DNA of 64,000 nucleotides from contig NZ_UAVP01000009.1 of assembly GCF_900446695.1 (NCBI RefSeq), positions 64,501-128,500 on the forward strand. The letters run 5' to 3'. The notes under the pieces are model-generated. The model was given only the letters and a program-made list of their open reading frames with translations, made no database searches and was not told the DNA's origin. Positions 7,776 to 17,190 of this stretch are shown here, in pieces (within the stretch, counting starts at the first letter, position 1; the number at the start of each line of letters is the position of its first letter). Origin of the DNA: Capnocytophaga sputigena (GTDB taxonomy: Bacteria; Bacteroidota; Bacteroidia; Flavobacteriales; Flavobacteriaceae). The position numbers and the translations under genes were made by a program.

Positions 7776-10529
7776 TTAAAACTTTAAAGACACACCCATA
7801 GTAACCGATTTGAGGGCAGGGTAACCCGAAAGCACTTCGGGGTCTAAGTCGTAATCGGTAAGCAATGATGAGAAAGTAAACGGATTGGCAGCATTTACGT
7901 AAATGCGCAATTTGCTAACGCCTATCTCGTCGAGCATTCGTTTAGGAACGCTGTAACCTAACTCTATGTAGCGTACTCTTAGGTAATTAGCTTTCTTTAT
8001 CCACAAAGTGGAAGGCTGGGTGTTATTGTTGTTGCTCAATAACGACAAACGTGGGTACTGGGCGCTGCTACGGGTATCGATGCCTTGTGCAGGATAGTAA
8101 GCCCAGCGGTTTTTGGCGATAGCATACACATTGCCGTTGTTCTCGAAAGCAATCGTTTTTTGGCGAGCATCGTCTAATAAATTTACCTCTCTGCCTTGTA
8201 CTCCTTGTACAAGCACGCCAAGGTCAAATCCTTCATAACCGAGGTTGAGCGTACCAGCATAAGTGAGTGTAGGGAGGTAGCTTTTGCCTATTTCAGTTTT
8301 ATCGGCAGGGTCTATACGGTTGTCGCCATTTAAGTCGCGGTATTTCACATCACCAGGGGCAACGTTTCCAAAGGAAGGTTTAGGGAGTGAAGGTAGCAGA
8401 TTGCCATTGCTGTCAAAATCGTTTATGTTGTAAAAGCCAGCAGCTTCATAGCCAAAGCGCGTGCCGATAGGTCTGCCTGTTTGAGCTGAACTCTCGTTAG
8501 TAGCATCGTACTCAGCCATATAGTCTATTTTGTTTTTAGCATACGAAGCATTAGCGCCTATACTGTAAGTGAGTTTTCCTGCTGTATTGCTGTAGAGCGT
8601 ACTCACTTCAAAACCTCGGTTAGTTACCTTTCCTATATTTTTATAGGGAGGGGTAGCCCCAAAGACACTTGAAATACTGTAATCAGGGGTGATAATACCT
8701 TCGTGTTTGTTGAGGAAAGCCTCTATCATCACGTCCCATTTGTTGAAGAATTTAGCTTCCACGCCTACGTTGTACTTATAGGCTTTTTCGGCAAAAATAC
8801 GTTCATTAGGCACGTATTTTAGTCCGATGGCACTATGCCAGGACGGGTCGTCGTTTCCTGTGGCAAAACCACCTCCTCCGTAAGAGCCGTAATAGCGTTC
8901 GTATAAGTAGCGACCTTCGTTGTACACATCGTTACCCGTAGTACCTACCGAAGCGCGCAATTTCAACCGATTGATATTGGCATTCGCCGAAAGGTGTTGC
9001 TCATTGAAAACCTGATAAGCTGCTGAAAGGGCGTGATAAAAACCAAAGCGATTGCCTTTCTTGTAGTTATCCGAGCCACCGAAGGCAAAACCGAATTCTG
9101 CCGATATGCGTTTGTTCCAATCGTAGAACACACGTCCGCCGATGTTCTGATAAGCGTAGTTGTTGTTCAACCCCGCTTTTCCGTTGAGATTGTCGTCTAT
9201 ATTATAAACGTATTGAAGGTAGTTTACCACTGTTTGGAAAGTGTTTTGTCCAAACTCACGGGCATAACCTGCACCCAACAGAAACTGCAAACGGTTCCAT
9301 TGGTTGGTACCCCAGTCATCGTTTACTTTGTAGTTGCTATCGCGATGAGTGGTTTGTGCTACCCCATTGAACATACGAGAGTAATCTCTGCTTACAATGC
9401 GTGTGCCTCGTGTCCACGAACTGAGTGATACGCCTTGTTGTATGTACAACCCAGGGGTGATGAAGTCTAATTTCTCTTTTAGGTTGAAATTAGCCCCTAA
9501 AGTGCGGTCGTGTAGTTGCTTGATGCCTAAGGCTCGGATAGAGGCGTAAGGGTTATCGGGGTGGATGGCTGTACCAGGGAATGAGCCATTGGGGTTTTGC
9601 GCTGGATAAATGATATTAGGGTAGCTCGCCAAGTTTTGCCAGAGCTTATACTCGTTGTAATTAGGCGATTTACGGTCTTCTATACGCCCGTTGATATTTA
9701 CATTTCCTTCAAATATTTTGAGCATACTGAAGTCTAAATTTGCCTTTACGAGATATTGGTCGAATCTTCCGCTGGAATGCGAATCGTCGTTCTTAGAGGC
9801 GTACAAACCACTGTTGCCAGCGTGCCCTAATAACACAAAATACTTGGTGTTAGCCGAGCCTCCGCGTATGCTCACATCTTGTCTATCAAACAAAGCCGAC
9901 TTTTTGAGCACTTTGTCATACCAATCGGTGTTGTATTTCACATCGTTAGGGATATTGTAAAAGCTCGTCCAAGCCCCTGCATCGTTACTATAAGCCTCGT
10001 TGTATAGCTGAGCATACTCGGTAGCTGATAGCGGTTTGCTCAATACTGTAGGCATTTGTACGCCCGTTTGGAAATCTACCCCTACCACGGGTTTGCCTTC
10101 TGTACCGCGTTTGGTGGTAATCCACATGATGCCGTGCGCGCCTTTCATACCAAATGGCGCTAAGGCAGCCGCATCTTTCAAAACCGTAATCGACTCGATT
10201 TCGGAAGGCGATAGCAGTATAAAATCACTTTGGTAACCATCGATAAAATAGGTAACCGAAGGGTAGTTGTAAGAACCCAACCCGCGGATATTTAGGCTGG
10301 CATTGTCCATTCCTCCGCCTTGCAATACAGTGAGCCCAGGTAGCAACCCAAACAAACTGTTGGTAAAGTTAGTTGTGGGCATTTTCAAGAGTTGTTCTCC
10401 TTTTACTGATGAGGTAGAAAGCGTAGACAATTCTTCGGGTACGTTCAGAGGGCTTTGTGCCTGCATAGCACCTGCCCAAAGCATACAGCCCACAAGGCTA
10501 CAAAATAATATGTTATGTTTATATTTCAT
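7776..10529 (-). CDS. SusC/RagA-type TonB-dependent transporter lacking the N-terminal regulatory-like domain
   Basis: A 917-residue outer-membrane transporter with signal peptide (GAMQAQ). A plug domain begins almost at once (LLKMPTTNFTNSLFGLLPGLTVLQ, NIRGLGSYNYPSVTYFIDGYQ, ESITVLKDAAALAPFGMKGAHGIMWITTKRG). The 22-strand barrel ends with the usual terminal aromatic (VTMGVSLKF). The carboxypeptidase-regulatory-like beta sandwich that normally precedes the plug, present in the neighbour at 12315-15599, is absent, and no VVVGYGT TonB-box-like segment is seen. It lies 24 bases after the first susD and is followed by its own susD. Either it partners with the SusD at 6071-7771 as a second transporter, or it imports a different fragment. 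Confidence 0.93.
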   Translation of the reverse strand: MKYKHNILFCSLVGCMLWAGAMQAQSPLNVPEELSTLSTSSVKGEQLLKMPTTNFTNSLFGLLPGLTVLQGGGMDNASLNIRGLGSYNYPSVTYFIDGYQSDFILLSPSEIESITVLKDAAALAPFGMKGAHGIMWITTKRGTEGKPVVGVDFQTGVQMPTVLSKPLSATEYAQLYNEAYSNDAGAWTSFYNIPNDVKYNTDWYDKVLKKSALFDRQDVSIRGGSANTKYFVLLGHAGNSGLYASKNDDSHSSGRFDQYLVKANLDFSMLKIFEGNVNINGRIEDRKSPNYNEYKLWQNLASYPNIIYPAQNPNGSFPGTAIHPDNPYASIRALGIKQLHDRTLGANFNLKEKLDFITPGLYIQQGVSLSSWTRGTRIVSRDYSRMFNGVAQTTHRDSNYKVNDDWGTNQWNRLQFLLGAGYAREFGQNTFQTVVNYLQYVYNIDDNLNGKAGLNNNYAYQNIGGRVFYDWNKRISAEFGFAFGGSDNYKKGNRFGFYHALSAAYQVFNEQHLSANANINRLKLRASVGTTGNDVYNEGRYLYERYYGSYGGGGFATGNDDPSWHSAIGLKYVPNERIFAEKAYKYNVGVEAKFFNKWDVMIEAFLNKHEGIITPDYSISSVFGATPPYKNIGKVTNRGFEVSTLYSNTAGKLTYSIGANASYAKNKIDYMAEYDATNESSAQTGRPIGTRFGYEAAGFYNINDFDSNGNLLPSLPKPSFGNVAPGDVKYRDLNGDNRIDPADKTEIGKSYLPTLTYAGTLNLGYEGFDLGVLVQGVQGREVNLLDDARQKTIAFENNGNVYAIAKNRWAYYPAQGIDTRSSAQYPRLSLLSNNNNTQPSTLWIKKANYLRVRYIELGYSVPKRMLDEIGVSKLRIYVNAANPFTFSSLLTDYDLDPEVLSGYPALKSVTMGVSLKF

Positions 10530-10553
10530 TTCAGTTGTTTTATTAATTGGTTA

Positions 10554-12302
10554 TTAGTACCCAGGGTTTTGTATCAAGTAGCCTTTGTTCACTTCCGATT
10601 GAGGGAAAGGCTCTAAATACTGACTGTTGTCCCAATACCCTGTATAGACAGGCTTCACAGCATAAGAAGCGTAATCCCACGCATTCCACCCTTCCGATTT
10701 TCCTGGGGCGTACTCAAAAACTACTCCTTTCTTTACCCCTCCAATGATACCATTGGCAATATCGGTGAGTTTCCAGTGTTTTACATCAAAGTAACGGTGA
10801 TTCTCTTCGTAGAACTCTACTGCCCATTCTCTTTGTACGAGTTTGCGCAAAGCGTCTTGCCCTGTTTCAGTAACATTGGGAAGCCCTGCACGCGAGCGGA
10901 TAACGTTTAGGTTTTGCAAAGCCTGAGCAGGATTGCCTGCTTCGTTATAGGCTTCGGCGAGATTTAAATAGAACTCAGCTAAACGGTACAAAGGGAATTC
11001 AAACCAATCGCGGGTATCAGCCATATAGAAGAATTTTACACGGCGTCCTGCGCCTTCACTGCCCGCTCTTTTTTCCCAAGTAGAGGCATTTGCCAAACTC
11101 TCACTTGACCAATAATGCGAACCAGGGTTGTTCCACGCTTGTTGTCCTGCAATCTCTGCTGAGGCTTTAAAGCGGGCTTCTAACTCGTTGCACTTGTTCA
11201 CATAAGTAGCGTAGCTTTCCCAGTTTTCACCCGTCCACGTTTGGTCGGTACCATCGGTTTTGTAGTATTGAGTAAGCTGCAAGTAACTCATAGAATTTGC
11301 TCCTCCTGGTTGGCTGTGAGGATTGTAAGCCTCTATAAAACTTTGTGATTTAAAGGCGAGGAGCACTTCTCGGTTATTAGGGGTTGCTACTGCTGTACCG
11401 TAATCGGCTAAGGGGTTTCCCGTATTGATGATTTGATAACCATTGGCAGTTGCCCAGCGTATCACTTGCTCATTAGCCTCTATGGCTTGTTGCCACAACG
11501 AAGCATCGTGTGTACCAAAACAAATCAGGTTGTTATTGCCGCCCAAACTCATATAAGGCGTATTGTTATTGAACAGCGGACGCGCGGCGTACATCAATGC
11601 TTCGGCTTTGATACACATTGGGATACCTTTGGTTACACGTCCTTTTTCCGAAGCGTTGTAGCTATCGGGCAGGTCGGGAATAGCTTTGTTGCAAAGGGCA
11701 ATGATATGGTTTAAGGTAGCACGCAAAGTAGCGCGAGGGATATTTAGGTCGGAATCTACTGAAAGTGTACCTTCTATAATAGGTACCCCGCCATAACGTT
11801 TGAACATCTCCTCATATCGGTAGGCGATGAGGGTGTACATTTCGGCTTTGATACTTTTCTTTTGTACCTCAGTAAGATCGGGGACTTTATCGATATTCTC
11901 AATCACCAAATAGCACTGACGGATAGATTGGTAGTTGAACACAAAACCATCGGAACTCAATGCTTTGCCATCGGAGTCGCTGGCTACCATTCCAGAACGT
12001 TGAATTTTATAGGTGTCTTCCCAACTGAATTTCACATCGTTCACTTCTCCCGATAGGTGAGAGAGCGTTCCTGCTTTCAGTCCGCTAATGCGCCCATTGT
12101 CGTAACGCAAGGTAATACCCGATTGCAGGCTCATCGCGTAGGCTTGGGCAATAGCCGAGAGAGATTTCTGTTTGCTCGAAAAGATAGAATCGACATTCAC
12201 ATCGCTTCCTAAACTCTTTTCGAGGAAGTGGTCTTCTAACTTACAAGAAAATACTTGTGAGAAAAAGACGAGGATTAAGGTGGTATAAATGAGCTTTTTC
12301 AT
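10554..12302 (-). CDS. SusD/RagB family nutrient-binding lipoprotein
   Basis: A 582-residue SusD homologue with signal MKKLIYTTLILVFFSQVFSC (lipobox VFSC). SusD-like segments include MYTLIAYRYEEMFKRYGGVPIIEG, TKGIPMCIKAEALMYAARPLFN, FPLYRLAEFYLNLAEAYNEAGN and VQREWAVEFYEENHRYFDVKHWK. It ends with a conserved-looking FPQSEVNKGYLIQNPGY; the other SusD of this locus also ends NPGW. The gene starts 12 bases after the large susC and would form the lid of that transporter. It is only distantly similar to the second SusD, so the two pairs are an old duplication rather than a recent copy. Confidence 0.95.
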   Translation of the reverse strand: MKKLIYTTLILVFFSQVFSCKLEDHFLEKSLGSDVNVDSIFSSKQKSLSAIAQAYAMSLQSGITLRYDNGRISGLKAGTLSHLSGEVNDVKFSWEDTYKIQRSGMVASDSDGKALSSDGFVFNYQSIRQCYLVIENIDKVPDLTEVQKKSIKAEMYTLIAYRYEEMFKRYGGVPIIEGTLSVDSDLNIPRATLRATLNHIIALCNKAIPDLPDSYNASEKGRVTKGIPMCIKAEALMYAARPLFNNNTPYMSLGGNNNLICFGTHDASLWQQAIEANEQVIRWATANGYQIINTGNPLADYGTAVATPNNREVLLAFKSQSFIEAYNPHSQPGGANSMSYLQLTQYYKTDGTDQTWTGENWESYATYVNKCNELEARFKASAEIAGQQAWNNPGSHYWSSESLANASTWEKRAGSEGAGRRVKFFYMADTRDWFEFPLYRLAEFYLNLAEAYNEAGNPAQALQNLNVIRSRAGLPNVTETGQDALRKLVQREWAVEFYEENHRYFDVKHWKLTDIANGIIGGVKKGVVFEYAPGKSEGWNAWDYASYAVKPVYTGYWDNSQYLEPFPQSEVNKGYLIQNPGY

Positions 12303-12314
12303 TGGTTGTATTTT

Positions 12315-15300
12315 TTAAAATTGAACGTTGAGCCCTACGCTATAAGTGCGGGTCATAGGGTAGAGATATCCAGAGGCAGCGCCGTTAGAATCTTGTTGTT
12401 CGGGGTCGTAACCATCGTGCATTTTAGACCACGTATAAAGGTTGTTACCGCTCACCGATACTTTCACCGATGAGATGCCTGCTTTGTCCAACCACATTTT
12501 CTTTTGCAAGAGATAACTTACTTCTACGTTTTTCAGCTTGATATGGTCGGTAGAGAGCAACCAGAAGTCACTAAACAATCCGTTGATGTTATCACCGGTG
12601 CGCATAGAAGCACGTGGGAAAGTAGGAGTAATGCCGTTTTGAGCTTTCTCAGGAGTCCAACGTCCGTCGTACTGATGTTGGAAAGCAGCTCCTGTACCCA
12701 TATAGAAAGGGTTGCGCGTATAGAAATCCAAAGGCATAGAACCTTGAGCCGTACCAGTGAACAGCACTGAGATTTCAAATCCTTTGTAACCTACATTGAG
12801 GTTTGCCCCAAAGGTATAACGAGGAAAGTTTGCATAACCAATAGGCACGCGGTCTTTCTCGTCGATAACGCCATCGCCATTCACATCTACATAACGGAGG
12901 TCACCAGGTTGTACTTTATTGCCATCAAAACGCGAATATGGGCGTTGCATTACTTCTTGCCAAGTGTTGTAGAAACCATTGGTGAGATAACCTCTATACT
13001 GCCCGATAGCATAGCCCGTTTCATTCATCCAAGAGTGAGGGTTGTTAGGCTCATCGCGGTAGTCAATTTTATTTTTAGCGTAGGATACATTCCCCCCAAT
13101 ACCATAAGTAAATTCACCTATCTTGTCGCCCCAGTGCACTTGTATTTCGTAACCTTTATTGGTTACTTTACCTATATTGCTCGCAGGAAGGTCGGAACCT
13201 ACAATACCAGGTACTGTACCTCTGTTCCACAAGATGTTGTCGCGTTTTTCTTGGAATACATCGGCATTGATGGTAAGCCTATCTTTAAACATATTCAGGT
13301 CGATACCTGCATTGCTTTTTTTGGCGCGTTCCCAAGTAACATTGGGGTTCCCTACACGAGTTTCCCAAGCACCGGTATAGAAAGGGTCTTTGGTCGTACC
13401 ATCACTACTGCCGAAATAGTAACCTCCTGCACCATAGCCATCGTTGCGGTAGCCTTCATAGCCATAGCCCCAAGTACTGGGCAAGTATAGAAAACGGCGA
13501 CCACCTACTTGGTCATTTCCTACTTCGCCATAAGAACCTCTGAGCTTTAAATAAGTAACAATATTGTTTTTAGGGAAGAACTTTTCGTTAGTAACTACCC
13601 AACCCAATGAGAAGGCAGGGAAGAACCCGAAGCGTTTGCCAGGGGCGAAATTTTCGGTACCATTATACCCCATATTACCTTCAATAAGGTAACGGCGGTC
13701 GTAATCGTAAGTAACCCTACCTGCGAGCCCCATAATACCAGCAGGCACGTTAAACTCAAAACCAGGGTCATACGTTTTTTGTCCGTTAGCCAAAAGTAAG
13801 GCAGTGATATTGTGTTTTCCGAAAGAGCGGTCGTAGTTAGTAGCTACTTCAAAATAAAGGCGACGCCACTTGCTTGATTTAAAGCGGTCGGTAAGGGTAG
13901 TGTGTTTGAGTCTGCCGCCAAAGAAGAGTAGTTCAGCAGGGTTTTTAGGGTTGCGAGTTACGCTATACGAAGGGATAGAACGTTCTCTTTTAACCCCTTT
14001 TCTATACAAATCGTTGTAAGAAAAAGTACCTGAAATAGAAAGCCCCTGAGTGATATAATCGAGTTTGTGTTTCAGTTTTAAGTTTAGGTTCAAGTCGGTT
14101 TGATAAGTAGTGAGATAAGGTCGCCAGAGCAAGCTGGACAATACTGAATAACCTGTACCTCCTTTGCCTACTAAAGGATTTACACCATCTACATATCCAT
14201 CGATTAAGCGTCCATCTACAATACCAGGACCTGCAAAAGGAGTATTCGCCAAAATGTGTACTAACATCGACTTTTTGCGGGCTGTTTCGCTGTTTACATC
14301 GCCGTCTTGCTCACTACCTAAAATACCACCTACTTTTGAAGATACAGCAGCAAGGTCGAGGGTGAGGTTGGTGCGATCGGTAAGTTCAAAATCGAAGTTA
14401 GAGCGGAAGTTATAACGCTGGTATTTAGAGTTTACATCGGCGTTGTGATAGTTAGTTTCTTTAAAAGTACCTCCTTGATAGAAATAACCCAAAGAAGTAA
14501 AGTAACGCGTTTTCTCACTTCCCCCTGATACGTTTAAGTTGAATTGCGTTTGAGGAGAAACCCCGCCAAAAGCCTCTTTGAAATAGTTATGACTGGTATA
14601 ATATAGCGCAGGGCTATTTAGCAGGGCTTGTTTTTGTTCAGGAGTGAGGTTCATCGCTTCCACCTCTTGAGGTGTATAGTCGCGATTGTTCTTGAACTTC
14701 CACAACTCGTTGTGAAAACCACTTTCACTGAACAGTTTATCGAAGTTACTTGGGTCGTTGTCATTGCGAATAGCCTCGTTGCGGAAGCGCGCATAATCAT
14801 AAGAATTGAGTAAATCTAACTGAGTAGCCAACTGACTCATACCAAAGTTATAAGTAAGACTCACTTTAGGAGCGCCAGAGCGACCTCTTTTGGTAGTTAC
14901 TACCACTACCCCGTTAGCACCTTTCACGCCGTAGACAGCTGTAGCTGAAGCGTCTTTCAGCAAGTTGATACTTTCAATTTCATAAGGGTCCATCGCATTT
15001 ACGGCATTCATAGAGCTTTGGATACCATCTACTACCACCAAAGGTTCTTGGCTACTTGCATTGAAGGTACTCACCCCGCGAATACGAATAGTGGTAGCAT
15101 TCCTACCGGGCTCACCGCTGGACTGAGTCGAGGTAATCCCTGGCATACGCCCAACCAGCGCATTGGAGACGTTGGCAACTGCATTTTCTACGAGTTTGTT
15201 ACCTTTCACAGAAGAAATAGCACCCGTTACAGTTTCCTTCTTTTGGGTACCATACCCTACCACCACTACTTCTTTCAGTTCGGTGGTTTCGGGCAAGAGT

Positions 15301-15599
15301 TTTACGGTGATGTTGTTGCGGTTTTGCACCTGCACTTTTGCACTTTTATATCCTATATAGGATATATCTAAGGTAGCACCACCGTTTTTTAGGGTCAGCT
15401 GGAAGTTGCCATCGAAATCGGAGCTTACCCCGTTTTTGGTACCTACTTCCAAGATAGTAGCCCCCATTAGAGGCATATTGTCTTCATCAACTACTTTTCC
15501 TCTGATTGTTTGTGCTGATAACGACTGTATCCCTGCACAAAGCCCCAAGAGCCATACGAGCATCAGTAGTTTGGTTTTGTATGAATGTAATCTATCCAT
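12315..15599 (-). CDS. SusC/RagA-type TonB-dependent glycan transporter
   Basis: A 1094-residue full-length SusC. Signal peptide ends GIQSLSAQ. A carboxypeptidase-regulatory-like domain (residues about 31-110, IRGKVVDEDNMPLMGATILEVGTKNG, YIGYKSAKVQV) is followed by the TonB-box region EVVVVGYGTQKKETVTGAISS. The plug carries IRIRGVSTFNASSQEPLVVVDG and ESINLLKDASATAVYGVKGANGVVVVTTKRG. A large barrel ends TYSVGLNVQF. It is the first gene of the PUL operon, 47 bases below a TACCTTTG promoter element. With its SusD it would import oligosaccharides into the periplasm using TonB energy. Confidence 0.97.
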   Translation of the reverse strand: MDRLHSYKTKLLMLVWLLGLCAGIQSLSAQTIRGKVVDEDNMPLMGATILEVGTKNGVSSDFDGNFQLTLKNGGATLDISYIGYKSAKVQVQNRNNITVKLLPETTELKEVVVVGYGTQKKETVTGAISSVKGNKLVENAVANVSNALVGRMPGITSTQSSGEPGRNATTIRIRGVSTFNASSQEPLVVVDGIQSSMNAVNAMDPYEIESINLLKDASATAVYGVKGANGVVVVTTKRGRSGAPKVSLTYNFGMSQLATQLDLLNSYDYARFRNEAIRNDNDPSNFDKLFSESGFHNELWKFKNNRDYTPQEVEAMNLTPEQKQALLNSPALYYTSHNYFKEAFGGVSPQTQFNLNVSGGSEKTRYFTSLGYFYQGGTFKETNYHNADVNSKYQRYNFRSNFDFELTDRTNLTLDLAAVSSKVGGILGSEQDGDVNSETARKKSMLVHILANTPFAGPGIVDGRLIDGYVDGVNPLVGKGGTGYSVLSSLLWRPYLTTYQTDLNLNLKLKHKLDYITQGLSISGTFSYNDLYRKGVKRERSIPSYSVTRNPKNPAELLFFGGRLKHTTLTDRFKSSKWRRLYFEVATNYDRSFGKHNITALLLANGQKTYDPGFEFNVPAGIMGLAGRVTYDYDRRYLIEGNMGYNGTENFAPGKRFGFFPAFSLGWVVTNEKFFPKNNIVTYLKLRGSYGEVGNDQVGGRRFLYLPSTWGYGYEGYRNDGYGAGGYYFGSSDGTTKDPFYTGAWETRVGNPNVTWERAKKSNAGIDLNMFKDRLTINADVFQEKRDNILWNRGTVPGIVGSDLPASNIGKVTNKGYEIQVHWGDKIGEFTYGIGGNVSYAKNKIDYRDEPNNPHSWMNETGYAIGQYRGYLTNGFYNTWQEVMQRPYSRFDGNKVQPGDLRYVDVNGDGVIDEKDRVPIGYANFPRYTFGANLNVGYKGFEISVLFTGTAQGSMPLDFYTRNPFYMGTGAAFQHQYDGRWTPEKAQNGITPTFPRASMRTGDNINGLFSDFWLLSTDHIKLKNVEVSYLLQKKMWLDKAGISSVKVSVSGNNLYTWSKMHDGYDPEQQDSNGAASGYLYPMTRTYSVGLNVQF

Positions 15600-15645
15600 A
15601 ATTTTGGCATTTTAGTTATATGGAAAATGTTTAATTTCGATGGGG

Positions 15646-15653
15646 CAAAGGTA
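15646..15653 (-). promoter_or_regulatory. Bacteroidota-type -7 element (TACCTTTG) for the PUL operon
   Basis: TACCTTTG on the minus strand, 47 bases above the susC start codon. It matches the TAnnTTTG consensus of the housekeeping sigma factor of Bacteroidota. No TTTG at the expected 19-21 base spacing was found, so activation by a regulator is possible. No SusR, hybrid two-component or ECF sigma gene is seen near the locus in this window. Confidence 0.6.
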
Positions 15654-15896
15654 GGAAGTTATATCAATAAGGTTGTTATCATTTCTTTTCGTTTATTTAT
15701 CAAAATCTATACGTTATAAAATTATCTTAAAGTAAAGGAAATATATAGGTGGATATTATTGACTGTTTTTCAGTTGGTTAAAATATTTTTATATATAATT
15801 AGCAGAGACAATATTACATATTTTAATACAAATAAGCAAGTACAGGTTTAAAAAAAGAAGAGAGAAAGTGTGGTAGAGGAATAAGAAGATGTTGCC

Positions 15897-16649
15897 TCAC
15901 GAAATTGTTATATTTGATAGAATACTTCCCCATTTGTCTATTGTCATACTCTCAAAACCTTTAGGTGAACGCAATCTAATTTCTCTTAGCAGAAATATCA
16001 ATTGTTCTTTAGTAAGAGCTACTGCTGTAATACTACATCTTATATATAATCCGTATATATCATTTCTGGCGTTGTAAAAAACCTTTATTCTTTTGAGATT
16101 ACTTATGGCAACACTGAATGTTTGAATACCAGAGAACAAGTAAATACGCCTTTTACAAAAGATAAAAGGTGGTAAATACTTTTGTTTTTCTTTTAAAAGA
16201 GGTTCTGTAGCACGTAAAGTTTTGAAATCTCTATCGCTCATTTCATCTAATAAAATAGTACGAGATTTTAAATCACGTTGAGCAAGATATGAAAGAGTAT
16301 AATAAACTAAAAAGATAGGAAGAGGGAGAAGTATAAAAACATATCCTATTAAAGTGTAAGGTTCTAATAAGTCCTCAAAATGAGGAAGGGGGAATATCAC
16401 CCAAAATATACCCCAAATAATGCCAATAGTTCTTGTGCCTAAAAAAATGAGTTTAGGTAATACAGATTTGAGAGTTACTCGATAAGCCTCTCTTTCAGGA
16501 TTAATAAGCGTTTTAGGAGCTTTCTTTTTGTCAAAATAGCGTTGTGTAGGAGTTTTGAAAATCCAAATAGGAGGAACTACAAATAATACTGTAAAAGCTA
16601 TTACTATTAAAAAAAGAAACCAAAAGATAAGTCCCATAACTAAGAACAT
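15897..16649 (-). CDS. Unrecognised integral membrane protein
   Basis: A 250-residue protein I do not recognise. Three hydrophobic segments are visible: residues 1-27, about 68-85 and about 100-125. The second half is soluble and basic (LKSRTILLDEMSDRDFKTLRATEPLLKEK; IFCKRRIYLFSGIQTFSVAISNLKRIKVFYNARNDIYGLYI). That half has the beta-rich look of a membrane-associated PH-like domain, which is only an impression. The start lies 4 bases after the stop of the CopD-like gene, so they are co-transcribed. ATG at 16637 (MGLIF) is an alternative start. Confidence 0.65.
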   Translation of the reverse strand: MFLVMGLIFWFLFLIVIAFTVLFVVPPIWIFKTPTQRYFDKKKAPKTLINPEREAYRVTLKSVLPKLIFLGTRTIGIIWGIFWVIFPLPHFEDLLEPYTLIGYVFILLPLPIFLVYYTLSYLAQRDLKSRTILLDEMSDRDFKTLRATEPLLKEKQKYLPPFIFCKRRIYLFSGIQTFSVAISNLKRIKVFYNARNDIYGLYIRCSITAVALTKEQLIFLLREIRLRSPKGFESMTIDKWGSILSNITIS

Positions 16650-16653
16650 TTAC

Positions 16654-17112
16654 TTATTGTAATCCCCCTATTCTTACTAAGCTGCCGAGTATTACCATTA
16701 GTACCCCAATAAGGGTTACACAGATGATATGCACTGCCATTTCGGGTAACTTGTTGAGCTGACCTTTGCGCAGTTTAGGCAATACTCTTGTTTGTGCCGA
16801 AATAGCAAAGCATATAGTGGTGAGCAAGAAAATGAGTTTCAGTGATACCACGCGCTCAATAGGGGTGGCGAATGAAAACCAAGAGCTGAAACCAGCGTTG
16901 TAGTCGTAAGCCATTAGGATCCCCGTGATGATTAACACGGCTAATGAGGGCATACCGATAGGCTCGTAAGTCTTTTCGAAATTGCCTATATAGCTGAAAT
17001 CTTTATGCTTGAGGGCTTTTGGCAAATAGCCAATAGCCAATACTAAGTGTCCGCCTACCCAAATGGTGGCAGCAATGAGGTGCAGAACGAGGAGAATGTG
17101 ATGTGTGTACAT
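16654..17112 (-). CDS. CopD-like four-helix membrane protein
   Basis: A 152-residue membrane protein with four predicted helices: HHILLVLHLIAATIWVGGHLVLAIGYL, MPSLAVLIITGILMAY, VVSLKLIFLLTTICFAI and HIICVTLIGVLMVILGSL. His residues early in helix 1 (HH at 4-5, H11) and H22, the WVGGH motif, and a His in the last helix match the CopD/PCu-type family, which may carry copper or heme. The function in this organism is unknown. It lies 78 bases below pth, across a run of GGGGTTAGGGGT-type direct repeats, so co-expression with the pth run is uncertain. Confidence 0.7.
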   Translation of the reverse strand: MYTHHILLVLHLIAATIWVGGHLVLAIGYLPKALKHKDFSYIGNFEKTYEPIGMPSLAVLIITGILMAYDYNAGFSSWFSFATPIERVVSLKLIFLLTTICFAISAQTRVLPKLRKGQLNKLPEMAVHIICVTLIGVLMVILGSLVRIGGLQ

Positions 17113-17117
17113 AGTTT

Positions 17118-17165
17118 TTTAGGTTTCAGGGGTTAGGGGTCAGGTTTCAGGGGTTAGGGGTTACG
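17118..17165. repeat. Direct repeats of TTTCAGGGGTTAGGGGT
   Basis: Two tandem copies of a TTTCAGGGGTTAGGGG(T) unit lie in the gap between pth and the CopD-like gene. The motif resembles short TTAGG-rich simple sequence found in other gaps of the window (for example near 27050 and 46630). Confidence 0.7.
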
Positions 17166-17190
17166 CTTTCTATTTCCTAAATTCTAATTC

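Noticed and set aside
17118-17165. Telomere-like or origin-related GGGGTTAG repeat
   Set aside because: Only two units, intergenic, and similar TTAGG-rich simple sequence is scattered in other gaps; no DnaA boxes or origin genes are nearby.
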